Shown: positions 20,112-28,904, counted from the first letter of the stretch. The stretch: 64,000 nt of DNA from Enterobacter ludwigii (GCA_023023105.1 CP083824.1:1922001-1986000), one strand, 5' to 3'. Program-made: numbers and translations. Notes: a model not told the origin generated them from the sequence alone.

Positions 20112-20137
20112 AAGGGCCGCGCTTGCGGCCTTTTTTG
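20112..20137 (+). terminator. Terminator of ydiH
   Basis: Stem GGCCGC / GCGGCC with loop GCTT, A-rich 5' flank and six Ts; A/T flanks also allow use by the convergent regulator gene. Confidence 0.9.
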
Positions 20138-20147
20138 TACCCGGAAT

Positions 20148-20777
20148 TTAGTATCTGGCGGGGAGTTTATTGATTCTAATGAGCCTGCCTTCTTCCATCT
20201 CGATAAATCCACCGGTTTTTAAATCCGCCAGAATACGCATCACGCCGCTGCGGGAGAGCTGGGTTTTCTCCCGAATGTATCGCTCCGCCGTCACGCTGCG
20301 TCGATAGCCTTCGTCTTCCTCCATTAGCTTAACGAGCTGCTGGCGAATCATCTCATACGCAGTGGGGGCACCCTGGGGCATCACGTTGTTATAAAGTCGG
20401 CTATAGACAAACATCAGCTGTCTGGAGAGCAGACCCCATAGCCCTTTTTCTTTAATAATATCAGCCACCTGTTCAGTAGGGATACTACCAATCAGGCAAG
20501 GGCTCACCGTGATGAGGTAATCATTGAAATAGATGTCTGTCAGGTTAGCAAGACCAAACAGGGCAGGGCTGCGAGCGGTGGAAAGCATCATGTTATCGCT
20601 GCTGCGGTAGAGTGCAATCGTCCCCTCCAGGATTAAATAACAGATCCCCTGACCGTTAACCTCAAGGTTAAGTCGTTCGCCGCGGCCCGTTCGACGCACG
20701 GTGCAATAGGGCTCCAGATGCGCGATCAGTTCCTGGGCGTAAGGGGAGCCGCGAGACGATTTATCTGTAGAGGACAT
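20148..20777 (-). CDS. Crp-like regulator with IprA-type winged helix (paralogue A)
   Basis: 209 residues. The N-terminal part (about 30-125) has the cyclic-nucleotide-binding-like beta roll pattern (GRGERLNLEVNGQGICYLILEGTIALYRSSDNMMLSTARSPALFGL). The C-terminal part (about 160-209) is a winged helix with YIREKTQLSRSGVMRILADLKTGGFIEMEEGRLIRINKLPARY, which matches the IprA/YaiV-type helix-turn-helix group. A functional cAMP site is not evident. It is a clear paralogue of the next gene (20855-21514): both have SRSGxMRILAxLxTGxxIxMExGxLIxxNxLPxxY. Both are on the opposite strand to the adjacent fimbrial operon, so they may regulate it. Confidence 0.75.
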   Translation of the reverse strand: MSSTDKSSRGSPYAQELIAHLEPYCTVRRTGRGERLNLEVNGQGICYLILEGTIALYRSSDNMMLSTARSPALFGLANLTDIYFNDYLITVSPCLIGSIPTEQVADIIKEKGLWGLLSRQLMFVYSRLYNNVMPQGAPTAYEMIRQQLVKLMEEDEGYRRSVTAERYIREKTQLSRSGVMRILADLKTGGFIEMEEGRLIRINKLPARY

Positions 20778-20854
20778 AGCCGTAAACCTGGAAGATGACC
20801 TTATGCTTATAGTTTCGCTCTTCTCTCGCGCTATCTCCAGATATTATTGTGCTT

Positions 20855-21514
20855 TCAGTACTTCCGGGGTAAATGGTTAACCTCTATCAGCACGCCACGT
20901 TCCATGGTGATGTATTTCCCCGTACGCAGTTCTGCCAGAATCCGCATTATACCGCTGCGGGAAAGGTAGGTACGGCTCTTAATGTAGGCCGCTGCGGTGA
21001 TGTTTTGTCTAATTGCCTCAGGCTCCTGCATTAATTCAACCAGCTGAAAGCGGATGATATCGTATGCGGACATCTGTGAAATTTGTGCACAGTGCTCATA
21101 CACCCGTGATGCTGTATAGATCAGCAATTTAGAAAAATGTTCCCAGAGATCGTGCTGTGCAACCACGTTGTTAAACGCATCCAGCGACATGCACGCTAAT
21201 TCGGATGTCTCCAGTGCCCTGACGTAAAGATGTTCCGATGAAAACTGACTGCTAACACCCAGTATAAAGGGGGCTGATTCCGAATTTAACACAATGCCGT
21301 CGCCGCGGCGGTGCAGCGCCACGCTGCCGTGTAATAGCATAAAACAGTGGCGTTCGTCATTTCGGTAATATTGTACGACTTCACTTTTCGAAAGAATGAT
21401 TTTCTCTGCGACAGGAAGGACATTATCAATTAAGCGCTCTATGTGCTTTAAGGGTTTTAATCCCAGCACCGATGATTTCTCATTGTCTAATTCGGTTGCA
21501 ATTCGCGTGTTCAT
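20855..21514 (-). CDS. Crp-like regulator with IprA-type winged helix (paralogue B)
   Basis: 219 residues from ATG 21514 (MNTRIATELDNEKSSVLG), with GAGGT five bases ahead; an ORF extension to 21526 lacks support. Sensor-like roll in residues about 40-125 (EVVQYYRNDERHCFMLLHGSVALHRRGDGIVLNSESAPFILGV) and C-terminal winged helix YIKSRTYLSRSGIMRILAELRTGKYITMERGVLIEVNHLPRKY. It is transcribed away from the fimbrial operon, across a 421-base region that contains three copies of a GTCTA-N4-TAGAC palindrome. It and its paralogue are separated by 77 bases. No Fe-S cysteines or cAMP-contact motif are seen. Confidence 0.75.
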   Translation of the reverse strand: MNTRIATELDNEKSSVLGLKPLKHIERLIDNVLPVAEKIILSKSEVVQYYRNDERHCFMLLHGSVALHRRGDGIVLNSESAPFILGVSSQFSSEHLYVRALETSELACMSLDAFNNVVAQHDLWEHFSKLLIYTASRVYEHCAQISQMSAYDIIRFQLVELMQEPEAIRQNITAAAYIKSRTYLSRSGIMRILAELRTGKYITMERGVLIEVNHLPRKY

Positions 21515-21604
21515 AATATACCTCACTTCAACAGGTGTGATCGTTTTTCAATCAGCGTGGAGAATTATCTTAAAAATCAGCGAAGCAGGGAATAACAGTC
21601 AAAA

Positions 21605-21618
21605 GTCTAATAATAGAC
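21605..21618. promoter_or_regulatory. Palindrome GTCTA-N4-TAGAC, copy 1
   Basis: GTCTAATAATAGAC, a 14-base inverted repeat with perfect five-base arms. Centre at 21611.5. First of three identical-arm copies between the regulator and the fimbrial operon; probably an operator. Confidence 0.7.
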
Positions 21619-21669
21619 CAGGAGGAGTAGGCATCTTAACGCTATGAATTTTATCGTTATAAGGTGAAG

Positions 21670-21683
21670 GTCTAAAAATAGAC
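21670..21683. promoter_or_regulatory. Palindrome GTCTA-N4-TAGAC, copy 2
   Basis: GTCTAAAAATAGAC; centre 65 bases from copy 1, close to six helical turns. Confidence 0.7.
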
Positions 21684-21730
21684 TGACGATAAAGCGCACA
21701 GTTTAAATGTTTATTTTTTGTTAAGCCCCA

Positions 21731-21744
21731 GTCTACAGCTAGAC
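21731..21744. promoter_or_regulatory. Palindrome GTCTA-N4-TAGAC, copy 3, with a degenerate neighbour
   Basis: GTCTACAGCTAGAC; centre 61 bases from copy 2. A half site TAGAT at 21752-21756 could belong to a weak fourth copy. It lies about 190 bases upstream of the pilin start. Confidence 0.7.
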
Positions 21745-21935
21745 CTGAAAATAGATTGTTTCGCGGAAAAGAGTTGTATAAGTTTTGACTCGCCGACAGA
21801 AATGCCAATCTGAAACGCTCGCCATGATGAGAGTTTTATTTTGTTTCTGATGGCACCTAAAAATAATGGCAGAATGAGGATTGTCTGTTTTGCCTGAATA
21901 TCAGTAATAAATAAAGTAATACAGGAAATGGCTTT

Positions 21936-22466
21936 ATGAAAAAGAAAATTATTGCTGCCATGTTTGCGGCAGGCTCTGCATTGACAATGACTCAGGCTTT
22001 CGCTGCGGCAGGTACGGTTAATTTTAACGGTAATATTTTGGATAATGCCTGCGATGTAGATGTGGCATCCCAGAATCAGGTTGTGGTCCTCGGTGATTAC
22101 TACAAAACGGAATTCCCGACAACGGGTTCCAGAACCGCGGCGACGCAGTTCGATATCGTACTGAAAAACTGCCCGGTGACCGTTACCTCCGCGAAGGTGC
22201 GTTTTGACGGAACGCCAGATTTAACCAACGCAAGCCTGCTGGCGATTGATTCCTCCGTTGTGGGTGCAGCAACGGGCGTGGCCATCAACCTGATGACGGC
22301 TGATAAGGCCGATTTACCGCTGCATGGTAGCAACAGCTATTCCTATGCTCTGAGCAGCACAACTGATAATACGCTCAATTTCTATGCTCAGTATATTTCG
22401 ACTGCGGAATCAGTGACCGCGGGCCCGGCTAATTCGGTTGCTAACTTCTCTGTGGTTTATAACTAA
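21936..22466 (+). CDS. Major fimbrial subunit (chaperone-usher pilin)
   Basis: 176 residues. Signal peptide in residues 1-24 (MKKKIIAAMFAAGSALTMTQAFA). The mature pilin starts AAGTVNFNGNILDNACDVD, with the conserved Cys pair (DNACDVD and KNCPVTV) that forms the pilin disulphide, and the penultimate Tyr terminus NFSVVYN used in donor-strand exchange with the chaperone. AGGAAA precedes the ATG. It is the first gene of an operon pilin-chaperone-usher-adhesin-pilin. Confidence 0.9.
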   Translation: MKKKIIAAMFAAGSALTMTQAFAAAGTVNFNGNILDNACDVDVASQNQVVVLGDYYKTEFPTTGSRTAATQFDIVLKNCPVTVTSAKVRFDGTPDLTNASLLAIDSSVVGAATGVAINLMTADKADLPLHGSNSYSYALSSTTDNTLNFYAQYISTAESVTAGPANSVANFSVVYN

Positions 22467-22523
22467 GTCTTTTGCAGTAATCAGTATGGGGCCACCCGGC
22501 CCCTTTGTTTTATGAGGTATTCA

Positions 22524-23201
22524 ATGCGTTTTATCAAAACAATCGGCCTGGCCGCGACAGCGTTACCGCTGACATTTTCAATGGCCAATGCCGGCGTCAT
22601 TATTGGCGGCACGCGCGTTATTTTCGACGGTGCAAAAAAAGAAGCATCAATTAGCGTAGATAATGCCGATAGCGCTTCCTTTTTAATTCAGTCGTGGATT
22701 GATACACCGGAGGGAAAAGCAGATAAAGCGCCTTTTATCATTACGCCTCCGCTTTATCGACTTGATGGCGGCCAGAAAAATATCGAACGCATTGTCATGG
22801 CGGGTTCACTCCCTCAGGAACAAGAAAGTTTATTCTGGCTCAATATAAAAGCTATTCCTTCTGCAACGAAACAGGCTAACTCACTGCAAATTGCGGTGAA
22901 AACGCGTATCAAGTTGATTTATCGCCCGGCAAATCTTCACGCGTCAACGCCTGAAGAACAGGTTGAAAAATTAGCATGGCAACGCAACGGGAATGAAATT
23001 CAGGTAACGAATCCGACTCCCTATGTAATCAATTTTAATGAAATATCCGTAGGCGGAAAAAAACTGGATGATGTTTCGTATGTATTACCCGGCGCGTCGG
23101 CCCGGTTCCCGTTATCTCATGGAACCAACGGAAATACGCTGACGTTTAAAGTTATCAACGATTATGGAAGTCCCGGCGCTTTACATCAAGCCAGTTTGTG
23201 A
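22524..23201 (+). CDS. Periplasmic fimbrial chaperone
   Basis: 225 residues from ATG 22524 (MRFIKTIGLAATALPLTFSMANA), with TGAGG upstream; the ATG at 22512 overlaps that ribosome site and is not used. PapD-type two-Ig-domain chaperone: GVIIGGTRVIFDGAKKEASISVDN (the G1/A1 region), the Arg/Lys cleft residues, FWLNIKAIPS motif and the LIYRP motif near residue 137. It caps pilins until they reach the usher. Located directly after the pilin gene. Confidence 0.92.
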   Translation: MRFIKTIGLAATALPLTFSMANAGVIIGGTRVIFDGAKKEASISVDNADSASFLIQSWIDTPEGKADKAPFIITPPLYRLDGGQKNIERIVMAGSLPQEQESLFWLNIKAIPSATKQANSLQIAVKTRIKLIYRPANLHASTPEEQVEKLAWQRNGNEIQVTNPTPYVINFNEISVGGKKLDDVSYVLPGASARFPLSHGTNGNTLTFKVINDYGSPGALHQASL

Positions 23202-23243
23202 TTTTGAAAAACGGTAATACCTGCATTACTCAGGTCATCAGCA

Positions 23244-25787
23244 ATGAAAATACAGCATTATAAAGTACGACCTCGACGTCTGGCGACACTCATCGCCCTG
23301 GTGATGACGGGTTCTTCACCCACGCTTTATGCCAGCGAAACGTTTAATACCGAACTGGTTGAGCTGGATAACCCGGGAATAGGGAAAGCAGATTTATCCG
23401 CGTTTGAAACAGGCTCTCAGGCACCGGGGACGTACCATGTTGATATTATTCTTGACGATCAGCTCATTGAGACCCGGGATATTACCTTTGCCGCAGCGAA
23501 ATCGCCCGATGGAAATGACGTATTACAGCCATGCCTGAGCATTGAACAATTAAAACAGTGGGGGGTTAAGACTGCGCTTTTTCCTCTGTTGGGCTCAGCG
23601 AAAAGCGCCTGTGCCGATCTTAAAGCCATTCCGCTGTCCTCGACGGATTTCCAGTTCAACGCGCAGCGTCTGGTTATCAGTATTCCGCAGGCTGCTATCG
23701 ATATACCGGCGCGTGGCTATGTGCCGCCGGAGATGTGGGACGAAGGTATCAATGCCGCCATGCTCAATTACAGCCTGAGCGGGGCCAACACCTGGGCGAA
23801 AACCGATGAGGCTGCCAGAACCGACAGCCTGTATGCCAACCTGCGTCCGGGGATCAACATTGGGCCGTGGCGTCTGCGCAACTACACCACCTGGTCCCGG
23901 GATGCGTCGGGTCAGGATAAATGGGACACCGTTTATACCTATGCGCAGCGGGCCGTTATTCCCCTGAAAGCGCAGCTGACGCTAGGCGACAGCTCTTCTC
24001 CGGCTGACGTGTTTGACAGTATGCCTTTTCGCGGCGGCCAACTGGCATCCGACGATGACATGCTGCCGGATTCCCTGAAGGGTTACGCGCCCGTGGTTCG
24101 CGGTATTGCGCGCACGAATGCGCAGGTGGTGGTGCGCCAGAATGGCTATCAGATCTACCAGAGTTATGTCGCCCCGGGGGCGTTTGAGATAACCGACATG
24201 TACCCGACGGGCGGTGCCGGGGACCTTGACGTGACGATCAAAGAGGCTGATGGAAGTGAACAACATTTCACCCTGCCTTACGCCTCACTGCCGGTGCTGC
24301 AGCGCGAAGGGCGTCTGAAGTATGCCATCACGGGCGGCCATTATCGTGCCTATAACAGCAGGGTGGAAAAGACGCCTTTCGGGCAACTGACCGGTATTTA
24401 TGGTCTCCCGTATGGCCTGACGCTATACGGTGGCGTTCAGGGGTCAGGCAAGTACCGGTCGCTCGCCGTTGGGGTGGGTAAAAACATGGGGGATTTTGGT
24501 GCGCTCTCTACCGACGTTACCCAGGCCTGGTCTACACCGGATAAAACGGCAAAAACCAACGGGCAGTCCTGGCGCGCGCGGTACAGCAAGAACTTTATCG
24601 ATACCGGAACGAACTTCTCTATTGCGGGGTATCGCTATTCGACCAGCGGCTACTACGGGATGCAGGAAGTGCTGGATTCCTGGGGGGACAGTACCTCGCT
24701 GCAGGACAGGCGGCGTAACCGCGCCGAATTGACCATGAGCCAGACGCTGGGCGGGGATATGGGTTCCCTGACCCTCAGCGCCGCGCGGGAAGACTACTGG
24801 AATTCGGGCAAATCGATGGCATCCTGGAGCGTCGGGTATAACAACTACTGGCATAACATCAGCTATGGCGTGACCTGGACATACAGCAAAAACGCCAGTG
24901 CAGCCTCTTATGGCACCGGGAGCAGCAAAACGTACGACCACGATCAGCTTCTGGCATTTAACGTCAGCGTGCCGCTGGAGAAATTCCTCCCGCAGACGTG
25001 GACGAACTATGGCATGAACGCCAGCAAGAATAACGGCACCACGCACAACCTGGGTATGAACGGCGTGGCCCTGGAAAACAATGCCCTGAACTGGAACGTG
25101 CAGCAGGGCTTCGGCACGGACGGCGTCGGATATACCGGCAACATTAACGGTGACTACAAAGGGACCTACGGCGAAGTGACGGCGGGCTATGGCTACGACA
25201 GGAGCAGCGAGCGTCTGAACTACGGCCTGCAGGGGGGGATTCTGGCCCACGCGGACGGCATCACCTTTTCCCAGCCGCTGGGGGAAACCAATGCCCTGAT
25301 TAAGGCACCCGGCGCCCATGGGGTGGATATTCGAAACCAGTCCGGCATGCGAACGGACTACAGAGGCTATACGGTGGTTAGCAACCTCTCCGTGTACCGC
25401 AAAAACGACCTCACGCTCGATCCGGAAAATATGCCTGATGACGTTGAGCTGGAGATCAGTACGCGTACGGTCACGCCGACGCGAGGCGCGGTAGTCAGGG
25501 CTGATTACCTTTCCAAAGTGGGGCGCAAGGTGTTGATGACCTTGATGGACAACGGCCGCTTCGTTCCTTTTGGGGCGGTAGTGACGCTCGCTGGAGACGG
25601 TCACGGTAGCTTTATCGTCGGCGATCGAGGACAGGTCTATTTAACCGGCATGAGCGAGCAGGGGACGCTGGTCGTCGCGTGGGGAAATCAATCCGCCCAG
25701 CAGTGTCGTGCGGATTTCACCCTGCCGAAACAGGCCACCTACGGTGGCGTCACCCTCGTTAACGCTCTTTGCCGTCAGGGACATTAA
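23244..25787 (+). CDS. Outer-membrane fimbrial usher
   Basis: 847 residues. A signal peptide ends near LYASETFNTELVELD; the N-terminal domain, 24-strand barrel with plug (RGIARTNAQVVVRQNGYQIYQSYVAPGAFEITDMYPTGGAGDLDVTI) and C-terminal domains (PTRGAVVRADY, GQVYLTGMSEQGTLVVAWG) are complete. The paired cysteines near the end (QQCRADFTL, LVNALCRQGH) are typical. No frame disruption. It assembles and secretes the fimbria across the outer membrane. The adhesin gene starts one base after the usher stop codon. Confidence 0.94.
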   Translation: MKIQHYKVRPRRLATLIALVMTGSSPTLYASETFNTELVELDNPGIGKADLSAFETGSQAPGTYHVDIILDDQLIETRDITFAAAKSPDGNDVLQPCLSIEQLKQWGVKTALFPLLGSAKSACADLKAIPLSSTDFQFNAQRLVISIPQAAIDIPARGYVPPEMWDEGINAAMLNYSLSGANTWAKTDEAARTDSLYANLRPGINIGPWRLRNYTTWSRDASGQDKWDTVYTYAQRAVIPLKAQLTLGDSSSPADVFDSMPFRGGQLASDDDMLPDSLKGYAPVVRGIARTNAQVVVRQNGYQIYQSYVAPGAFEITDMYPTGGAGDLDVTIKEADGSEQHFTLPYASLPVLQREGRLKYAITGGHYRAYNSRVEKTPFGQLTGIYGLPYGLTLYGGVQGSGKYRSLAVGVGKNMGDFGALSTDVTQAWSTPDKTAKTNGQSWRARYSKNFIDTGTNFSIAGYRYSTSGYYGMQEVLDSWGDSTSLQDRRRNRAELTMSQTLGGDMGSLTLSAAREDYWNSGKSMASWSVGYNNYWHNISYGVTWTYSKNASAASYGTGSSKTYDHDQLLAFNVSVPLEKFLPQTWTNYGMNASKNNGTTHNLGMNGVALENNALNWNVQQGFGTDGVGYTGNINGDYKGTYGEVTAGYGYDRSSERLNYGLQGGILAHADGITFSQPLGETNALIKAPGAHGVDIRNQSGMRTDYRGYTVVSNLSVYRKNDLTLDPENMPDDVELEISTRTVTPTRGAVVRADYLSKVGRKVLMTLMDNGRFVPFGAVVTLAGDGHGSFIVGDRGQVYLTGMSEQGTLVVAWGNQSAQQCRADFTLPKQATYGGVTLVNALCRQGH

Positions 25788-25788
25788 G

Positions 25789-26736
25789 ATGAAAACGATG
25801 AAATTTTTGCTGTTGCTGTGTTTTTTTGTGGGCTGGAATTATGCCCACGCCGGGACGTGCATGACGATCGTTCCGCAGACGTCTACGCTGTCGGTGGGCA
25901 CCCTCACCGTGCAGCGCGATGCGCCTGTTGGAACGGTGATATTCTCCGGTGCTGCGTCGGGCACCGGATCGTATCTGACCGGTTGCACCAATCCATTAAT
26001 GCTGGGTTTTAGCATGCGTTATAACGGCGCCACGCTCAGTACCTATGGGAATCATGTTTACAATACCAACGTCAGCGGGATTGGGATTCGATTTTCATCG
26101 AACAATTATTTCGAAAACCCGAGCAATACCTTCTCATATAACGCACAAACCTCATACGTCGACTGGTATGGCGGAAAAATTGAACTGGTGGTGACCGGGC
26201 TGGTTTCATCTGGGGCACTCACGCCAGGCGTAATCGGTGTGGTAACCCTTCAGGGCAGCGACGCTATTTATCGCGATGGTCTGACAACGCAGTTAAGCAG
26301 CGGAACGATCAATGCCCTGGCATGCACAATTAATACGCCACAACTAACCTTCGCCATTGGAAATATACCCACCTCATCTTTTAACGCAGGCGTGGGAACG
26401 TCGCCGGCAGGGGCGCAAAATACGCAGAATCTCGGATTAAACTGCAGCACCGGAACCAATATTAACGTCACTTTAAGCGGTATTCAAAATCCGGATATCA
26501 GCAATACCAGCGTAATGGCCTTAACGGGTCAAGGTAATACCGGAACGGCAAAAGGAGTGGGCGTTCAACTCATCTATAACGGTACTCCACTGGCCATGAA
26601 TAGCCGCCTGTTATTAAAACAGTCGACGGGTGGAGTCGAAACGCTCCCGTTAACGGCCCGTTATTATCAAACGCAGGGGACCGTTCAGTCGGGAACGGCC
26701 AACGCCTCGGCCACGCTTAATATAACCTACCAGTAG
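25789..26736 (+). CDS. Fimbrial tip adhesin-like protein
   Basis: 315 residues from ATG 25789 (MKTMKFLLLLCFFVGWNYAHA), one base after the usher stop; the upstream open frame is in usher sequence. The signal peptide is followed by an N-terminal domain of about 150 residues (GTCMTIVPQTSTLSVGTL...), then a pilin-like C-terminal domain (about 175-315: INALACTINTPQLTFAIGNI...TLNITYQ). This two-domain structure is that of FimH-type adhesins; receptor not predictable. Confidence 0.8.
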   Translation: MKTMKFLLLLCFFVGWNYAHAGTCMTIVPQTSTLSVGTLTVQRDAPVGTVIFSGAASGTGSYLTGCTNPLMLGFSMRYNGATLSTYGNHVYNTNVSGIGIRFSSNNYFENPSNTFSYNAQTSYVDWYGGKIELVVTGLVSSGALTPGVIGVVTLQGSDAIYRDGLTTQLSSGTINALACTINTPQLTFAIGNIPTSSFNAGVGTSPAGAQNTQNLGLNCSTGTNINVTLSGIQNPDISNTSVMALTGQGNTGTAKGVGVQLIYNGTPLAMNSRLLLKQSTGGVETLPLTARYYQTQGTVQSGTANASATLNITYQ

Positions 26737-26747
26737 CAGGTGAGAAG

Positions 26748-27260
26748 ATGAAAATATCGCACAAAAAAACGCTCCTGCTTGCCCTGTTGAGCTGGAAGGT
26801 GTTTTCAGCCGATACGGTCAATATTGGCGTAACGGGGAATATCGTTGCGTCACCCTGCATATTTAATGGCGGAAATACGAATCTGGATATTAATCTTGGC
26901 AATATTCAGGCATCAAATATGGTGACGCCGGGATCCACGTCTGACCCGGTTGCGTTCAATTTGCTCTTTACAAGTTGTCCGCTGGGAACCCGTAGCATCA
27001 CGGTGACGTTCACAGGTAACTCGGATCCCGCAGCAGGGGCGGACTACTACATGAACAGCGGCTCGGCCACTGGCGTTGCCGTCGCTATGAGTGACGCCGC
27101 AACCGGCTCGCTTAAAGGGACTGGCTCCAGTATCACAAAGGCCATTGCGGCAGACAGCACTGCCACGATGCCTATGCAGGCCTGGGTAAAATCCGCTTCA
27201 GGCGGTGCAACGCCCGGAAGCATCAGTGCAGTTGTCGTTATGACCATGCAATATAATTAG
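26748..27260 (+). CDS. Minor fimbrial subunit
   Basis: 170 residues, signal peptide about 1-21 (LLALLSWKVFSA) and mature pilin DTVNIGVTGNIVASPCIFNGG with the second Cys in TSCPLGTR; ends in VVMTMQYN with penultimate Tyr. AGGTGAGAAG ahead of the ATG. Last structural gene of the operon; could cap or terminate the shaft. Confidence 0.87.
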   Translation: MKISHKKTLLLALLSWKVFSADTVNIGVTGNIVASPCIFNGGNTNLDINLGNIQASNMVTPGSTSDPVAFNLLFTSCPLGTRSITVTFTGNSDPAAGADYYMNSGSATGVAVAMSDAATGSLKGTGSSITKAIAADSTATMPMQAWVKSASGGATPGSISAVVVMTMQYN

Positions 27261-27285
27261 TTAAGCAGACGTTCTGGAGGTAAAT

Positions 27286-27456
27286 GTGCATGCCATTCAC
27301 TTTTTATTGAAAGGGATGACGGTGTTGGTTCTTATTTTTTCAATTATATGGGCCTTTATTGACTCCCCCTCATTTAATAACAGCAGTATGGAGCGAAATA
27401 GCGATTCAGAGGTGGTGGTAGGTTGCCATTTCAATTCACTCATGGCAGCGGATTAA
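27286..27456 (+). CDS. Small membrane protein, GTG start, within fimbrial locus
   Basis: 56 codons from GTG 27286, with a strong GGAGG at 27276-27280 and stop TAA at 27454-27456, three bases before the next gene's ATG. Residues 11-27 (MTVLVLIFSIIWAFID) form one hydrophobic helix; the tail is polar (SPSFNNSSMERNSDSEVVVG). The only upstream ATG (27284) leads to an immediate stop in another frame, so GTG is needed; an internal ATG at codon 11 is an alternative. Tight spacing on both sides supports it as a real gene. Function unknown. Confidence 0.55.
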   Translation: MHAIHFLLKGMTVLVLIFSIIWAFIDSPSFNNSSMERNSDSEVVVGCHFNSLMAAD

Positions 27457-27459
27457 CCT

Positions 27460-28131
27460 ATGCTGAACATTCTGATAAAAGAGTCTGATTTACTGTTTCA
27501 GTATGGCTTACAGGTCTTTCTCGCTGATTTATTTCAGCGAGGTTTCAGAGAAGAGGTCCAGTTTTCATCTCATTTTACCCATGACGGCGTAAGTGTCGCC
27601 GATATTGTGGTGCTCTCGCTGTGTGTCGGCGAGGTTTTCACCTGCATACCGGAGTTACAGTCGCGTAAAAAGGGGATCGTGATAGGCCTGGTGGATGACG
27701 AGTGTCGTGAAGCAACGACCCCGTCATGTTTTGAAGATATTATTTTAATTTCGCGAAGAGCGTCGGTTTTGAAGATCAGAGAGATAATCTATTTTGCCTG
27801 GTATAAAACGCAGTCGCCCGGCTATCGCTGGAATAAAAATGTCTGTCTTGACTGCCATCATAAAAAACTTTCTCCACAGCAGATCCGCATTATGGCGAGT
27901 TTTTATAAAGGACTGTCGGTCATGGAGATTGCGCACGAGTTGAATATCAGTGATAAGACGGTATTCAGCCATAAATATATGCTGATGCAAAAATTCGATC
28001 TGCGAAATGATTATGAATTAATCGTGTTGCTTAACAGACTGGCCGAGAAAAATAGCGCTCCCAATTTTTTTCGGGACTATCTAACCATGGATATCAAGAA
28101 CTATGAGGTTGCCGCGTCGTCTGCCCGTTAA
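27460..28131 (+). CDS. LuxR-type helix-turn-helix regulator linked to fimbriae
   Basis: 223 residues. The C-terminal part (about 140-195), LSPQQIRIMASFYKGLSVMEIAHELNISDKTVFSHKYMLMQKFDLRNDYELI, is a GerE/LuxR helix-turn-helix. The N-terminal half resembles a degenerate response-regulator receiver but lacks a clear phosphoacceptor pattern. A CLDCHHKK motif sits just ahead of the HTH. Located at the end of the fimbrial operon; such regulators often control fimbriation or the switch to motility. Target is not known. Confidence 0.78.
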   Translation: MLNILIKESDLLFQYGLQVFLADLFQRGFREEVQFSSHFTHDGVSVADIVVLSLCVGEVFTCIPELQSRKKGIVIGLVDDECREATTPSCFEDIILISRRASVLKIREIIYFAWYKTQSPGYRWNKNVCLDCHHKKLSPQQIRIMASFYKGLSVMEIAHELNISDKTVFSHKYMLMQKFDLRNDYELIVLLNRLAEKNSAPNFFRDYLTMDIKNYEVAASSAR

Positions 28132-28897
28132 ATATGCCGTATTTTTAGCCAGCGCGGTCGCGTTCAACGTTAGAGGAGCCGGATTAATTGAGAATGACCG
28201 CCAGCTGCGGGACGATCTGGCGTGGTTAGCCGGGCGTCATCTGTTCGCATTATCGCTATCAACCCGGCCGCTAAGTGAGTCGGAAATCAGCCGTACGATG
28301 GTGGCGCGGTATGACGCTCGCGATCCGGTGAGCGAGCAGGTTGTTCGCCGGGTTCAGATGCGCCTTGCGCAGATAAAAACGCTCATCGTGCCGTGGGGTG
28401 ACGTGGCAACCGGTCGGGACCCGCTGCCGCAGGGACCAGGCATATTCAGCGGGCAGAACAGTCGTTGAGTACGATGCTAAACACCAACGGTGAGTACTGG
28501 GATGTCACGCTTCAGGGGAACGTAGACGAAACACAGTGGGTTTCCGATGCCTCACATCTGAACCCGAACGGTAGCTATGCTGCGGTAAGCGTTGCGAATC
28601 AATGGTTGAGCTTTGGCGAGATCCCGCAGTGGTGGGGCGGAAGAGGACGCCCTCAGACGTTGACAGCGTTTCGTGATGGCTTTTCTTGGCCGGGATAATA
28701 CGGGAAGCCAGAAACGCGACCCGGGCGACCAGTTGGGCGGCATCGATCTCCAGATCCCGCCAGGGGAGATGCCTATCGCCCTTTACGGGCAGGTCATATC
28801 ACGGCGGTCTGTATCAGCAGGGCTGGCCGCTGGCAGATTCCAGGTAGGAGATGACGCGGGTCTGATGGTGCAGTTCTCTATGCATAGCCCTCCCTGA
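28103..28897 (+). pseudogene. Capsule-assembly Wzi-family outer-membrane protein, decayed
   Basis: Pieces of one Wzi-family protein in alternating frames. Frame A starts at ATG 28103 with a signal-peptide-like start and AGLIENDRQLRDDLAWLAGRHLF...LSLSTRPLSESEISR, and stops at 28468. Frame B (28465-28698) continues NTNGEYWDVTLQGNVDETQWV and SYAAVSVANQWLSFGEIPQWWGG, the family hallmark. Frame A resumes after about 28690 with GGIDLQIPPGEMPIALYGQ. Family members are about 450-480 residues, so more than half is lost besides two frameshifts. Overlaps the 3' end of the LuxR-type gene. Confidence 0.78.
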
Positions 28898-28904
28898 TTT
28901 TTCA

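Noticed and set aside
24444..25604. 386-codon open frame antisense to the usher gene
   Set aside because: Mirror frame of a complete usher; composition (Arg, His, Val) and lack of motifs indicate chance.
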